Shown: positions 7,025-16,751, counted from the stretch's first letter. The stretch: 64,000 nt of DNA from Bacillaceae bacterium S4-13-56 (GCA_040191315.1 JAWJLM010000008.1:1-64000), one strand, 5' to 3'. Numbers and translations: made by a program. The notes: generated from the letters alone by a model not told the origin.

Positions 7025-9982
7025 ATGGCATCGAGAGGGAAAGAATTACTTACAGTAGACCAAAGGGATGAATTTGTACGGATTCCATCTGATATGACCG
7101 AAAGGGAACTGGAAACCTATTATACATTTTCGCAATATGATTTGGAAGTTATTAAACGGCATAGAAGAGATCATAATCGTTTAGGATTTGCTGTCCAATT
7201 ATGTGTATTGCGCTATCCGGGGTGGTCTCTTACAGATGTTGAACCTATACCAGATTATGTAGTCCAATATATAGCAAAACAGATAAATGCTAATCCCGAT
7301 TCTTTTTCCTTATATGCCCAACGTGACCCAACTAAGCATGAACATATGGAAGAAATCCGACAGGTATATGGATACCAGAATTTTTCTGTAAGTACATATC
7401 GGGAATTAGCTCAGTATCTTTTGAAACATGCTCTTCAAAATGGCAATTCCATGTATCTACTTCGAACTGTTCAAGAAGAAATACGGAATCGAAAAGTAAT
7501 TCTTCCTGGAATGACTACAATAGAGAGACTTGTCTGGGAAACTCGTCGGAGAGCAGAGGAAAAGATTTTTAAATCCTTAACCGGGACCCTTTCAAACTGG
7601 CAAAAGAAAAAGTTGGATGAATTTATCGATCCACTAGTGGAAAGCAAGAAAACCCCATTAGCATGGTTGAGGGAAATTCCCGGCCAGTCATCACCTGATG
7701 CCTTTCTAAAAGTAATAAAGCGTTTGGAATATATTCGGGACTTGAAACTTCCGACAAATTTACATGAAGTACATCCCAATCGATTGCTTCAATTATCACG
7801 TATCGGAGCACGTTATGAACCTCATTCGTTTCGCAGATTTAAAGAAAATAAGAAATATGCCATCCTTGTAGCATATCTAGGAACACTAAGTCAGGACTTA
7901 ATTGACCAAGCAATTGAAATTCATGATCGGCAAATGATGATTTTACAATCGAAAGGTCGCAAAACGCAAGAGGAAATGCAAAAGGAAAATGGAAAAGCAG
8001 TTAATGAAAAGGTTGTTCATTTTGCAGATATTGGGGCTGCGCTTATTCAAGCACGAGATAAAGGGCTTGATCCATTTAGCACCATTGAAAAGGTAATGCC
8101 TTGGGATAAAATTGTTACTTCCGTTGAAGAAGCAAAAAAGTTAGCACGACCAATGGATTATGATTACCTTGACTTGCTAGAGAATAGATTTATTTATCTA
8201 AGAAAGTATACCCCTACTCTTCTTAAATCATTAGAATTTCGTTCTACAAATGCAGCAGAACCATTATTACGTGCATTAAAAACATTGAATGAGATGAATG
8301 AATCAGGAAAAAGAAAAGTACCAGATGGAGTACCATTAGATTTCGTCCCAAAACGATGGGAAAAGCATGTGTACGATGAGGAAGGAACAATTAATCGACA
8401 TTATTATGAAATGGCTGCCCTAACGGAATTAAAAAATCATATTCGTTCAGGGGACGTATCTGTAGTCGGTAGTAGGCTTCATAAGGACTTTGAGGAGTAC
8501 CTTGTTCCTAAAAATGAATGGAAAACAACCAATCTTAAAGATACTAGATTGGCAGTTCGATCAACAGCAGAGGAATACCTTGAGGAAAGAGGGAAAGCTT
8601 TAGCTGAACGCTTTACATGGGTATCAAATAACTTTGATAGTCTTGAAGGAGTAAATATAGAAAAAGCAAAACTTAGGGTAGATCGTCTGGAAAAGGATAC
8701 CTCAGAAGATGCACGAACCTTCAGTTTATCCATATATAATATGCTTCCAAGAATTAAGCTCACTGATCTTTTAATGGAGGTAGCGCACTGGACAGGGTTT
8801 GACGAAATGTTAATACATGCCTCCACCAATCGCCCTCCAAAGGGAGAAGAAAAGGTAATTTTAATGGCTGCGCTTATGGCAATGGGGACGAATATTGGAT
8901 TAACTAAAATGGCAGATGCTACACCTGGAGTTACTTATCACCAGATGGCCAATGCCGCACAATGGCGATTGTATGATGATGCTATAAATCGAGCACAGGC
9001 AACTTTAGTAAATTTTCAGCATAAGCTTGCTCTAGCTTCTTATTGGGGAGATGGTACCACATCTTCATCTGACGGAATGCGTGTACAAGTTGGTGTTTCA
9101 TCGTTGCATGCTGAAGCAAATCCCCATTATGGCACAGGGAAAGGGGCAACCATTTATCGGTTTACAAGTGATAAATTTTCGTCTTTTTATACGAAAGTCA
9201 TTAGTACAAATGCAAGAGATGCCGTACATGTCATAGATGGTTTGCTTCATCATGAAACAGAATTAAATATTGAGGAGCATTATACTGATACGGCTGGTTA
9301 TACCGATCAAGTTTTTGGTTTAAGTCACTTGTTAGGATTTCGTTTTGCACCAAGGCTGCGTGATCTAGCCGATGCCAAACTATATACCATTCAAAAACCA
9401 AGTGATTTTCCTGACCTAGAAAGATTACTTCGTGGACGGATTAACATAAAGGTTATTCAAGAAAACTTTGATGATGTACTCCGTTTAGCCCATTCTATTC
9501 GAGAAGGAAAAGTGTCCGGTTCACTTATTATGGGGAAATTAGGATCTTATGCAAGGCAAAACAAGTTAGCTACTGCTTTGCGAGAAATGGGAAGAATCGA
9601 AAAAACTATTTTTATCTTAGATTACATATCTAATGAAACACTTCGTAGGCGTATTCAACGAGGATTGAACAAAGGGGAAGCAATGAATGGCTTAGCAAGA
9701 GCATTATTCTTTGGCAAACGGGGTGAGTTACGAGAACGAGGGCTGCAAGACCAACTTCAACGTGCAAGTGCCTTGAATATTATAATTAACGCCATTAGCG
9801 TATGGAATACCGTATATCTTACCGAAGCAACAAATTTGTTGAAGGAAAAAGGAAATTTACGAGAAGACTTACTAAAACATATTTCTCCATTGGGATGGGA
9901 GCATATCAATTTTCTTGGTGAATTCACCTTTGATATGAAGAAAATAGCAAGCTTACATTCGCTGCGCCCTCTTATTCAATAA
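7025..9982 (+). CDS. tnpA: Tn3-family transposase TnpA
   Basis: About 985 aa, full length for the family. Landmarks are the N-terminal DUF4158-type domain (YTFSQYDLEVIKRHRRDHNR), the catalytic region with YWGDGTTSSSDGMRV and VIDGLLHHETEL (DDE Asp residues), HYTDTAGYTDQVFGL, and the conserved C-terminal block LNIIINAISVWNTVYL. It catalyses replicative transposition from the 38-bp ends. ATG at 7025 (MASRGKELLTV) is preferred, with GGGGAGG before it; ATG at 7010 is in frame but has no good ribosome site. The frame is intact, so the element may be active. Confidence 0.96.
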   Translation: MASRGKELLTVDQRDEFVRIPSDMTERELETYYTFSQYDLEVIKRHRRDHNRLGFAVQLCVLRYPGWSLTDVEPIPDYVVQYIAKQINANPDSFSLYAQRDPTKHEHMEEIRQVYGYQNFSVSTYRELAQYLLKHALQNGNSMYLLRTVQEEIRNRKVILPGMTTIERLVWETRRRAEEKIFKSLTGTLSNWQKKKLDEFIDPLVESKKTPLAWLREIPGQSSPDAFLKVIKRLEYIRDLKLPTNLHEVHPNRLLQLSRIGARYEPHSFRRFKENKKYAILVAYLGTLSQDLIDQAIEIHDRQMMILQSKGRKTQEEMQKENGKAVNEKVVHFADIGAALIQARDKGLDPFSTIEKVMPWDKIVTSVEEAKKLARPMDYDYLDLLENRFIYLRKYTPTLLKSLEFRSTNAAEPLLRALKTLNEMNESGKRKVPDGVPLDFVPKRWEKHVYDEEGTINRHYYEMAALTELKNHIRSGDVSVVGSRLHKDFEEYLVPKNEWKTTNLKDTRLAVRSTAEEYLEERGKALAERFTWVSNNFDSLEGVNIEKAKLRVDRLEKDTSEDARTFSLSIYNMLPRIKLTDLLMEVAHWTGFDEMLIHASTNRPPKGEEKVILMAALMAMGTNIGLTKMADATPGVTYHQMANAAQWRLYDDAINRAQATLVNFQHKLALASYWGDGTTSSSDGMRVQVGVSSLHAEANPHYGTGKGATIYRFTSDKFSSFYTKVISTNARDAVHVIDGLLHHETELNIEEHYTDTAGYTDQVFGLSHLLGFRFAPRLRDLADAKLYTIQKPSDFPDLERLLRGRINIKVIQENFDDVLRLAHSIREGKVSGSLIMGKLGSYARQNKLATALREMGRIEKTIFILDYISNETLRRRIQRGLNKGEAMNGLARALFFGKRGELRERGLQDQLQRASALNIIINAISVWNTVYLTEATNLLKEKGNLREDLLKHISPLGWEHINFLGEFTFDMKKIASLHSLRPLIQ

Positions 9983-9984
9983 AA

Positions 9985-10081
9985 ATAATAGCCGACGATT
10001 TCCTTAGCGTAGGAAATATCGGCTTTATTCATGTCGAAATTTGCTTAGCGTATGTTTTCCGCTTTTTGTTGGTAGGACCCC
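9985..10081 (-). repeat. Right terminal inverted repeat with extended homology
   Basis: Reverse complement of the left end. The core 38 bp is 10044-10081 and extended similarity runs inward to about 9985. The inner hairpin lies directly after the tnpA stop codon and probably serves as its terminator. Confidence 0.9.
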
Positions 10082-10855
10082 TTCTTTTTAGGAGTATGTT
10101 CATTATTTATATATCCACAAGAGGTATTTGGTTCGGACTTGTTATCTCAAACAACAAAGTCAGCCAGTAAAATGGTAAAAGAAGTAGCAAGTGCAATTGA
10201 TGATGGAACAGAAACAGCCGAAGATAAAGTTCTTGAGTCAACCAATCAGGTGATAGATGAATCTGAGGAATTAGTGATCCAGAGTATGGACCAAGTAGAT
10301 GAAGTAGCTGACCATTTAGCTTCTCATAGTAAGAACTACATCACAGAAGTAACCTCAAACGTGTTGAAAAAAGTAATAGAAACTCCTAAAGAAATTGTGA
10401 AGACACCAAATAAAATGAAAAAAACAACAGAACGAAAAAATATATCTGTATCTTTGGAAGTTTTACAAAAAATAGTTAAATCTAAGAGAGAATTATCGAA
10501 AATTCCATCTATCACTCACGAGACTATTTCAAAGAAACAAGAGGAATCAGAAGAAAACCAAGAAGTTGTGAATAAGGCTAATTCAGACCAAAAACCGAGT
10601 AAAAAAATACCTTCTCCTCCTTTCCCCGTTGCGATAACTGGACAAACAAAGTCTCCAGGAAGAGGGTTAGGAGGCCATCAAAGTCCAGTTGATCATGGTA
10701 CTGGATTACATATTTTAAGTGAAAGTTATCCATGGTTACCTAAAACTGGGTCCATAACGTCTGTTAATACGATTTCTTATTTCTTTGATCAATGGTTACA
10801 CGCACCTCCGATACCACCACCAGAATTATCTCCTTCAAATCCAAACGTATTTTAA
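10082..10855 (+). pseudogene. 5'-truncated gene for a secreted, helical hypothetical protein
   Basis: Coding frame is open from the transposon junction to a TAA at 10855. After the junction it reads FFLGVCSLFIYPQEVFGSDL, which looks like the hydrophobic core and cleavage region of a signal peptide. A long charged helical region follows (about residues 20-130), then a Pro/Gly-rich C-terminus. A TTG at 10139 could start a leaderless 238-aa version but has no convincing ribosome site. I conclude that the transposon interrupted the signal-peptide region. The family is not recognised. It is followed 23 bp later by another secreted-protein gene on the same strand. Confidence 0.65.
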
Positions 10856-10878
10856 AAAATTTGAAGGAGCGATGTATA

Positions 10879-11490
10879 GTGAATAAAGTGATGATAAAAA
10901 TGGTGATGATAATTGGTGTGTCTCTAGGTATTTTCGGTGAACACATGAAAGCAGAAGCCGCTGAGAATAAGGTTAAACTTGATCTAGGAACAGATTTAAC
11001 TAGTGAAAGTCAGTTGAATGCGGATATTCTTGGTTCTGGCAACTCTATTGGTCTTGATGTGAATCTAAATGGCTCTGTACATTTGTCAGGATACGAAGGA
11101 ACAGCAGTAGATGATTCTAATGCTGTTCAGAGTAGCGATGTCATTAAACATTCCGTGAGTACTAAGGCTAAGGGCATGCAAGAGATGAATTCAAGCTTAA
11201 ATGGTTTGCAAATAAACACTCAAAGTCACTTAAATGGCTCTTCCGAAATTGAAGTGGATCCAAAAGTTGCTTCCGATGATTTGTGTACTGAAAATAACCT
11301 CCAGGTTACTTCCAAAGCGGATCTTTCGTTGGCTCAAAAAACGAAACTTTGGTTTATGGATTTGTTCCAATCTATTTTTGCTGACTCCAGCTCAGAAGTT
11401 ACTAATTCCGCTGAAGTTGAGTTAGAGGCATCAACACCTTGTGATCCTGAATCATCGTCTACCAAAACAACAATAGAGCAGCAAACTTAA
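10879..11490 (+). CDS. Secreted hypothetical protein
   Basis: 203 aa from a GTG start preceded by GAAGGAGCG. The N-terminus is a signal peptide (MNKVMIKMVMIIGVSLGIFG, with probable cleavage after AEA near residue 27). The mature part is rich in Ser, Asn, Asp and Thr with alternating short hydrophobic stretches (QLNADILGSGNSIGLDVNLN, GSVHLSG), suggesting an extracellular beta-rich or low-complexity surface protein. There are two Cys in the mature protein. It probably forms an operon with the interrupted gene upstream. No family recognised. Confidence 0.7.
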   Translation: MNKVMIKMVMIIGVSLGIFGEHMKAEAAENKVKLDLGTDLTSESQLNADILGSGNSIGLDVNLNGSVHLSGYEGTAVDDSNAVQSSDVIKHSVSTKAKGMQEMNSSLNGLQINTQSHLNGSSEIEVDPKVASDDLCTENNLQVTSKADLSLAQKTKLWFMDLFQSIFADSSSEVTNSAEVELEASTPCDPESSSTKTTIEQQT

Positions 11491-11540
11491 ATCAGAACAT
11501 TCATTTAGTCTACAATCTATGTTTTCGATGTTGTTTCAAT

Positions 11541-11577
11541 AAAAAAGCAAGCACAGGATTTTCCCTGTGCTTGTTTT
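11541..11577 (+). terminator. Rho-independent terminator
   Basis: 10-bp perfect stem CAAGCACAGG/CCTGTGCTTG (11548-11573) followed by TTTT on the plus strand and preceded by A6, so it may act in both directions between the secreted-protein gene and the converging lipase gene. Confidence 0.88.
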
Positions 11578-11604
11578 CGTATACTTTTTTCGTAATTGAA
11601 ATCA

Positions 11605-13083
11605 TTAGTGATAGGCTTTTCCATTTTGATCAATATAGACGGTTTTTACTTTAGTGCGATGGAATTTATCCTCACCCACCTTACCCTCCATATCAATAGT
11701 GACATTGTAAACGCCAGCTCCAAGGTCTGGAAGGATAATCTCCCCAGCTTTTGGCGTTTTAAATTGCTTTTGCTTTAGTTTACCGTTTTTATAAAACTCA
11801 ATTCGTGCCTCAGACTTAAGTTTTATTTTTTTGTTTTTAGTCTCAATTTTTATTTTCTTCCCGTCAGGTGAAAGCTTTACATCCTCATTAAAAGGACTAT
11901 CATATTCTACTTCCATGAGGTAAGTAGGATTAGAACTTGAGTTTGATATCACCGTCCATTCCCCTGCAGTCGGTTCTGAAATAGATATATTATGATGATA
12001 AGCTCCCTTAAAATAGTCTGTTGTAGCTTTCTTAATATCAATGGAAGTCTGTGTATTTCCATTTGGATCCATTAACATTAGGTCTTGGATGGATTGATTG
12101 CTGATTAAATTAAAAGTAATCTTGTTTGTGTTTTCCTCAACATGAAAGTTTTCTATTTGCTTTCCCTTCGCGATCCCGCCTCTTATGAATGATGACACTT
12201 CTTGATCTTCCAGCTGTTGTTCATTACTACCACTATACAAATAATAGTTATGCTCCTTTAAATAAGGCTCAAACAATGAAAAGGTTGAAGAACCTTCTTT
12301 GATGGTGGAATGATTCCAGTCGCCTACTTTAATTTCTGTAGCATAAGGAAGTCTTGAACTTCTAACTGTAACTGCCCCATCATTTTGTCCGTAGGACCTT
12401 AAATACAGTCCCCCCCAATAAAGAGAGCTTCCAAAGCTTCCCCATTTTCTCCCACCAAAAGTATAAAAAGGAACATTATCTACATTATAATGTGAATCAG
12501 TAACCGAACGAAAATAGCTCATATAACCGGTTTGTAAGGAATAAGTAGCATCACTTTTACTGCCCAATATACCAGCCAACCAACCCGCCCAGCTGCTATA
12601 AGCCAGATCAGCAAGCTCTGAACCATGATGAGGTGTGGAAAGAGTTATTACTTTTTCAACATAAGGAGATGCCCCATAATGTACTATTGCTGATTGTGCA
12701 TCAACTCCACCTTTACTATGTCCTACTATCACAACTTTTTTTTCGAAATGATTATAGATGTCTCTTATTCGTTGGGATAGTAAGTATCCGTTGTCCCACA
12801 TATCATTTGTTGGATAGAGATCAACAAATGCAGTGTTGTAACCGTTATCAAAAGCGGTCGAATACATGTCATTCCCATCCCACCAAGTACTTGCGGAGCT
12901 GTTAAGTCCGTGTACGAATAAGATGGGATAATTAGAAATGGAATAATTAGAAGGCTGTGATCCCAAGTACCAAGTTCCAGGTTCCCCTGTTGGATCACTC
13001 TTCCCCAAACTACCTGCTTGAACCCCAATTGTTGGAAGCATAAGCAACAAAGTCAAAACCGTAATTAGAATTTTTCTTTTCAT
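11605..13083 (-). CDS. Secreted alpha/beta-hydrolase (lipase/esterase)
   Basis: 492 aa with a Sec signal peptide (MKRKILITVLTLLLMLPTIG, then VQAGS). An alpha/beta-hydrolase domain follows, with the oxyanion region ILFVHGLNSSASTWW near residue 54 and nucleophile elbow VGHSKGG (Ser123). The C-terminal half (about 300-492) is beta-rich, resembling accessory domains seen on secreted bacterial lipases, and ends in a charged segment. It likely hydrolyses esters or lipids outside the cell. It stands alone, convergent with the upstream secreted-protein gene. Confidence 0.88.
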   Translation of the reverse strand: MKRKILITVLTLLLMLPTIGVQAGSLGKSDPTGEPGTWYLGSQPSNYSISNYPILFVHGLNSSASTWWDGNDMYSTAFDNGYNTAFVDLYPTNDMWDNGYLLSQRIRDIYNHFEKKVVIVGHSKGGVDAQSAIVHYGASPYVEKVITLSTPHHGSELADLAYSSWAGWLAGILGSKSDATYSLQTGYMSYFRSVTDSHYNVDNVPFYTFGGRKWGSFGSSLYWGGLYLRSYGQNDGAVTVRSSRLPYATEIKVGDWNHSTIKEGSSTFSLFEPYLKEHNYYLYSGSNEQQLEDQEVSSFIRGGIAKGKQIENFHVEENTNKITFNLISNQSIQDLMLMDPNGNTQTSIDIKKATTDYFKGAYHHNISISEPTAGEWTVISNSSSNPTYLMEVEYDSPFNEDVKLSPDGKKIKIETKNKKIKLKSEARIEFYKNGKLKQKQFKTPKAGEIILPDLGAGVYNVTIDMEGKVGEDKFHRTKVKTVYIDQNGKAYH

Positions 13084-13163
13084 TTTTCCTCTCCCTTACG
13101 TATTTTTGACACTTTCATAAAGTATCCACTATGTATATATTAAGATAGCAACGTAAAAAGAAG

Positions 13164-13211
13164 AAAAATAGGAAGAATGGAGGATACGATCCCACCTTTC
13201 TTCCTATTTTT
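13164..13211 (-). terminator. Terminator downstream of clpE
   Basis: Inverted repeat AAAAATAGGAAGAA/TTCTTCCTATTTTT (13164-13177 and 13198-13211) around a 20-nt loop, 12 bp after the clpE stop. The stem ends in A/T runs on both sides, so it may be bidirectional. Confidence 0.82.
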
Positions 13212-13223
13212 CAATAGAGGCAA

Positions 13224-15374
13224 CTATTTTCCAGTGAAGAAGAATTCTTCTTCAGCAACGGAGACAGTAATCTTCCTAATGTCCTGGTCCTCAAGTAATA
13301 GATCTGCTATTTTGTCTTCCAATTGCTCTTGAATCACGCGACGTAATGGACGAGCCCCAAATGCTGGATGATATCCTAGTTCAATCAATTTTACTTTTGC
13401 TTTTTTGTCAATTACTAAAGAGATACTTTTTTCTAAAAGTTGATCCTTCAATTCTACTAGCATAAGATCAAGAACTTGAAGTAGGTGTTCTTTCTCTAGT
13501 GAATTAAATTCAACTATGGAGTCGAAGCGGTTTAGGAATTCGGGTTTAAAGTAAGATCCTAAGGATTCTAAAATTCCAGATTCCTTTTGCATTTCTTCTC
13601 CAACAGAGTTAAACCCAACGGTTATTTTCTTATGGGAAACCCCTGCATTGCTTGTCATAATGAGAACAGTATCCTTAAAACTAACTGTTCTTCCTTGGCT
13701 GTCAGTAAGTCTTCCGTCTTCCAATATTTGCAAAAACATATGTTGCACATCAGGATGTGCTTTTTCAATTTCATCTAACAATATGAGGCTATATGGATTA
13801 CGTCTTACCTTTTCTGTTAATTGTCCTGCCTCGTCATGTCCAACGTATCCAGGCGGTGAACCAATTAGTTTAGATACAGAATGTTTTTCCATATATTCAC
13901 TCATGTCTAAGCGAATCATAGCTTCTTTTGATCCAAATAATTGTTCAGCCAATGATTTAGCTAATTCCGTTTTTCCTACACCAGTAGGACCAACAAACAA
14001 GAAACTTCCAATTGGTCGATGCTTTGATTTTAGTCCTGCTCGACTTCTACGAATTGCTTTCGCAACCTTTTGAACAGCCACATCTTGTCCAATTACTTTA
14101 TTTGAAAGATTTTTTTCAAGAAGTTTCATCTTGTCCTTTTCATTCTCTTGAAGCTTACCTACAGGAATCCCTGTTTTTCTTTCAACTAAACTCATAATAA
14201 ATTCTTGGTCCACAACGCCTTTATTTTGATTTACAGCTTCTGATTGAAGCTCTTGTTCTAACTTGATTTCTTGATCTCGTAATTTAGCTGCTTCTTCATA
14301 CCTTTCATTAATAGTAGCCTGTTGCTTCTTCTCTCTCAATTCGTTCAATTTCTTCTGTAACGAAGCTACTTCTTTCCCTTCTGACAAAAGATTCACCTTA
14401 GAACCTGCTTCATCTAATAAATCGATGGCTTTGTCTGGTAAGAAACGATCTTGAATATAACGTTCAGATAAAGTTATACAGGCTTTTAAAGCTTCTTCAG
14501 TATATTCGACCTTATGATAGTCTTCGTATTTAGATTGCAAACCTTTTAAGATTTCGTATGCTTCTTCTACTGTTGGTTCCTTAACTGTAATTGGCTGGAA
14601 TCGTCTTTCTAATGCAGCATCTTTTTCAATCTGACGATATTCCTTTAGAGTAGTTGCTCCAATTACCTGTAGCTCTCCACGAGCAAGTGCTGGTTTTAGA
14701 ATATTCCCAGCGTCCATAGCTCCCTCTGCAGAACCTGCACCAACTAGCTGATGGATTTCATCAATAAATAAAAGAACATTTTGTCTAGATTGTAATTCCG
14801 AAATAATACTCTTTAATCTCTCTTCAAAAGACCCACGGATTCCGGTACCAGCAGTTAATGATGCGACATCCATGACGTAAAGTTCTTTACCAACTAATTT
14901 AGATGGGACATCTCCTGAAACAATTTTTAGTGCTAGTCCTTCTGCAATTGCTGTTTTACCTACTCCAGGTTCACCGATCAAAACAGGGTTATTTTTATTT
15001 CGTCGATTTAGAATTTCTATAACTCTTTCTACTTCTTGATCACGACCGATCACTGGATCAATTTGACCATTTCTAGCCTGGTCGGTTACATTTCGTCCGA
15101 ATTGATCTAGTAATCCATTGCCTCCTCTTCCCCTTTGGGCGGGATCAGCATTTGTATTTTGATTATTTGAAAAAGAATGTTGATTTCCTGTAGCAAAGCC
15201 GTTAATTAAGTCATCAAATGGGAAACCACTGTTAAATCCAGAAGGCATTTTATTTTTGGCTTCCGCATTTTCGAAACAAGAAAGACACATTTTGACTTGG
15301 GACTTATGATGATTAATTTGAGTATATACATTTATTTGCGCTTCATTTTTATTACAAATTTGACATAACATCAA
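13224..15374 (-). CDS. clpE: ATP-dependent Clp protease ATP-binding subunit ClpE
   Basis: 716 aa Hsp100 ATPase with two AAA modules (Walker [10 protein letters not shown] and GPTGVGKTE). It lacks the ClpC-type N-domain and instead has a zinc finger with Cys4, Cys7, Cys30 and Cys33, which defines ClpE. A UVR-like segment ([18 protein letters not shown]) lies between the two ATPase modules. ClpE unfolds and disaggregates proteins and feeds ClpP during heat stress. The start at 15374 (Met-Met; 15371 equally possible) follows an AAAGGAGG site. A promoter with CtsR operators lies upstream. Confidence 0.96.
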   Translation of the reverse strand: MMLCQICNKNEAQINVYTQINHHKSQVKMCLSCFENAEAKNKMPSGFNSGFPFDDLINGFATGNQHSFSNNQNTNADPAQRGRGGNGLLDQFGRNVTDQARNGQIDPVIGRDQEVERVIEILNRRNKNNPVLIGEPGVGKTAIAEGLALKIVSGDVPSKLVGKELYVMDVASLTAGTGIRGSFEERLKSIISELQSRQNVLLFIDEIHQLVGAGSAEGAMDAGNILKPALARGELQVIGATTLKEYRQIEKDAALERRFQPITVKEPTVEEAYEILKGLQSKYEDYHKVEYTEEALKACITLSERYIQDRFLPDKAIDLLDEAGSKVNLLSEGKEVASLQKKLNELREKKQQATINERYEEAAKLRDQEIKLEQELQSEAVNQNKGVVDQEFIMSLVERKTGIPVGKLQENEKDKMKLLEKNLSNKVIGQDVAVQKVAKAIRRSRAGLKSKHRPIGSFLFVGPTGVGKTELAKSLAEQLFGSKEAMIRLDMSEYMEKHSVSKLIGSPPGYVGHDEAGQLTEKVRRNPYSLILLDEIEKAHPDVQHMFLQILEDGRLTDSQGRTVSFKDTVLIMTSNAGVSHKKITVGFNSVGEEMQKESGILESLGSYFKPEFLNRFDSIVEFNSLEKEHLLQVLDLMLVELKDQLLEKSISLVIDKKAKVKLIELGYHPAFGARPLRRVIQEQLEDKIADLLLEDQDIRKITVSVAEEEFFFTGK

Positions 15375-15396
15375 AAATGACCTCCTTTGTTATTAC

Positions 15397-15455
15397 CTTG
15401 ACCTTTTTTGACCAATGGTTGACTTTATTATACTTTGACCTTTTTTGACTTTCAA
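15397..15455 (-). promoter_or_regulatory. Sigma-A promoter of clpE with two CtsR operators
   Basis: On the minus strand the -35 is TTGAAA (15450-15455), the spacer is exactly 17 bp and the -10 is TATAAT (15427-15432). A CtsR heptad repeat, AGTCAAA-AAA-GGTCAAA (15434-15450), overlaps the -35 and fills the spacer. A second, GGTCAAA-AAA-GGTCAAG (15397-15413), lies downstream of the -10. CtsR represses class III heat-shock genes through this sequence, so clpE should be heat-induced. Confidence 0.95.
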
Positions 15456-15679
15456 GTATTTGAATTTAAAAACTTTTTAAAAACTAAATAAATACCTATT
15501 AGATCAAGTAATGTTTTTGTATCTGTCTTATGCAAGGACTCCTTCCTCAAAACACGACAGTGTTTAGGTGGGAGATGAATCGCATAGAAAAATTAATTTA
15601 AATAGGCCACAGCGGACACTGTGACCTATAGGATAAGCGGTTCCCCCCTAGGGGATCGGCTATTTTTTTTCGTTCTCCG
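15456..15679. other. Intergenic region with remnant-like stem-loops
   Basis: No gene seen. It contains ACACGACAGTGT (15551 area), GGCCACA/TGTGACC near 15606-15630 and a GC-rich stem AGCGGTTCCCC/GGGGATCGGCT followed by T8 on the plus strand (about 15637-15670). The style recalls the right end of an IS200/IS605-type element, but no transposase remnant is seen. Confidence 0.4.
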
Positions 15680-16198
15680 TCATTGTAAACTTTCCAAATA
15701 ATCTTCAATTCCTTTTTTGCTTTTAAGCTTGATGACCTTATTTTCTGGATTCATCTTTTGAAAAGCCTCAAATCGTTTTTCCATTTTTTCTTTACGAGAG
15801 TGATAGGTTGTGAGAATAAACTTTAAAAACTTGTAATCCATTTTTTCCTTACATCCAACCGTCATATCAGGCCTGGTTTTCCCTTGGTACTGAATACTTC
15901 TTTTGATGACACGATATAAGCAAACACTTAAGGGAAGCTCCAAATAAATAATTGTATCAGCGTTTTGAATACGCAAATCGTATGTACTGCTATAATTTCC
16001 TTCTATAATCCAACTATCATTTACAACGATTTGCTCCTGTTTGAATGAAAATTCTTCTAAAGACGCTTCTATCCATCCAGGCTTCCAATAAAGTGTATCT
16101 AAGTGATAAACTTGAATATGTAATTTTTCTCCGAGTTTTTGGGCAAAAGTAGATTTACCTACACCTGCTGAAACACCTAATACTAATATTCTTTTCAA
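15680..16198 (-). CDS. FlaR-like P-loop nucleotide kinase (DNA topology modulation family)
   Basis: 172 aa, adenylate-kinase-like small P-loop protein. It begins MKRILVLGVSAGVGKSTFAQ with a Walker A motif, then the family-typical HLDTLYWKPGW and a lid-like Arg-rich region (LYRVIKRSIQYQGKTRPDM). Homologues are often annotated as topology modulation protein FlaR, although their real substrate is unknown. It is monocistronic. Confidence 0.8.
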   Translation of the reverse strand: MKRILVLGVSAGVGKSTFAQKLGEKLHIQVYHLDTLYWKPGWIEASLEEFSFKQEQIVVNDSWIIEGNYSSTYDLRIQNADTIIYLELPLSVCLYRVIKRSIQYQGKTRPDMTVGCKEKMDYKFLKFILTTYHSRKEKMEKRFEAFQKMNPENKVIKLKSKKGIEDYLESLQ

Positions 16199-16447
16199 TT
16201 TTCGCTATTCTCCCTGCTTTATTTTTTTATCATTTCTTATAGAGGAACATCTAACATTGACTTCAACCTATGATGAAAATCCTCAAATGAAAGTTGACTT
16301 GGAATGGGGTTAGGTACAATTACAAAGAAAAGTCAAGAAACTCCTAGCTGCTATTAAGCCATTTAACAATCTTTATATGCAACCGCTTCTGTTAATGAAA
16401 TTTCAATTCGATTCAATGCTAACGTAAGATCTTGGTTTTATCCAGTA

Positions 16448-16493
16448 TTTAAGGCCTTTAGGTCATACCCTAGGGTGCTAACAATAAGTGGGG
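16448..16493 (-). repeat. Partial copy of dispersed repeat type B
   Basis: Its reverse complement CCCCACTTATTGTTAGCACC... closely matches CCCCACTGATTGTTAGCACC... at 33149-33195, including the following GGGTATGACCTAAAG. Similarity may extend to about 16530 (ACATAAAG motif). Confidence 0.75.
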
Positions 16494-16599
16494 AACGGCC
16501 TTGTACTTTATGTTTATAACTTCATTGCTCGTACATATGACATTAAAATATGTCTCAATGCCTAAATCATTATACTTTATTATCCCAAATTTTTTAGAA

Positions 16600-16715
16600 A
16601 AACTTGACTTATTGTTAAATGGATTCTTGAAGGCGTATTTTGCTTTCTAAGAAGCGCCTAATACTCTTTAATGTAAGTCCTAATGGCGAAAGTCTAATTT
16701 TTTTATGTACTATCA
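16600..16715 (+). repeat. Dispersed repeat type C, copy 1
   Basis: Shares GGATTCTTGAA..CGTATTTTGC, TTTCT.AGAAGC and TAATTTTT.ATGTAC blocks in the same order with 60330-60440. No coding frame is conserved between the copies. Confidence 0.7.
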
Positions 16716-16751
16716 ACCAACCAAAGTTAAATTCTGATAGTATAAATAAGC

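Larger units (their letters stand above)
37..10081. mobile_element. Tn3-family transposon with biosynthetic-type cargo operon
   Basis: A complete Tn3-family unit of about 10.0 kb. It is bounded by 38-bp inverted repeats starting GGGG and ending in the family-typical ACG(C/T)TAAG. It carries tnpR and tnpA in tandem on the plus strand at the right, a res region upstream of tnpR, and a five-gene minus-strand cargo operon at the left. The serine resolvase plus tnpA of about 985 aa resembles the Tn1546 branch more than the tyrosine-recombinase Tn4430 type; this placement is from memory. The 5 bp next to each end differ (ACACC at the left, TTCTT at the right), so no target duplication is visible. 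The cargo is visibly more AT-rich than the transposition genes. Confidence 0.93.
16199..16751. other. Intergenic region containing two dispersed-repeat copies
   Basis: About 550 bp with no convincing gene. 16448-16493 is an inverted copy of part of the repeat at 33115-33375. 16600-16715 is similar (roughly three quarters identical by eye) to 60330-60440. The rest is AT-rich and has no structure I can interpret. Confidence 0.6.

Noticed and set aside
13587..14197. Plus-strand reading frames inside clpE, and similar ones in fabF, sbcC, lipase and other genes.
   Set aside because: They lie opposite well-supported coding sequence, lack ribosome sites and show no family motifs.
15537..15670. Right end and guide-like RNA of an IS200/IS605 TnpB element.
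   Set aside because: Stem-loops look similar, but no TnpB remnant or matching left end is found nearby; kept only as a weak note.
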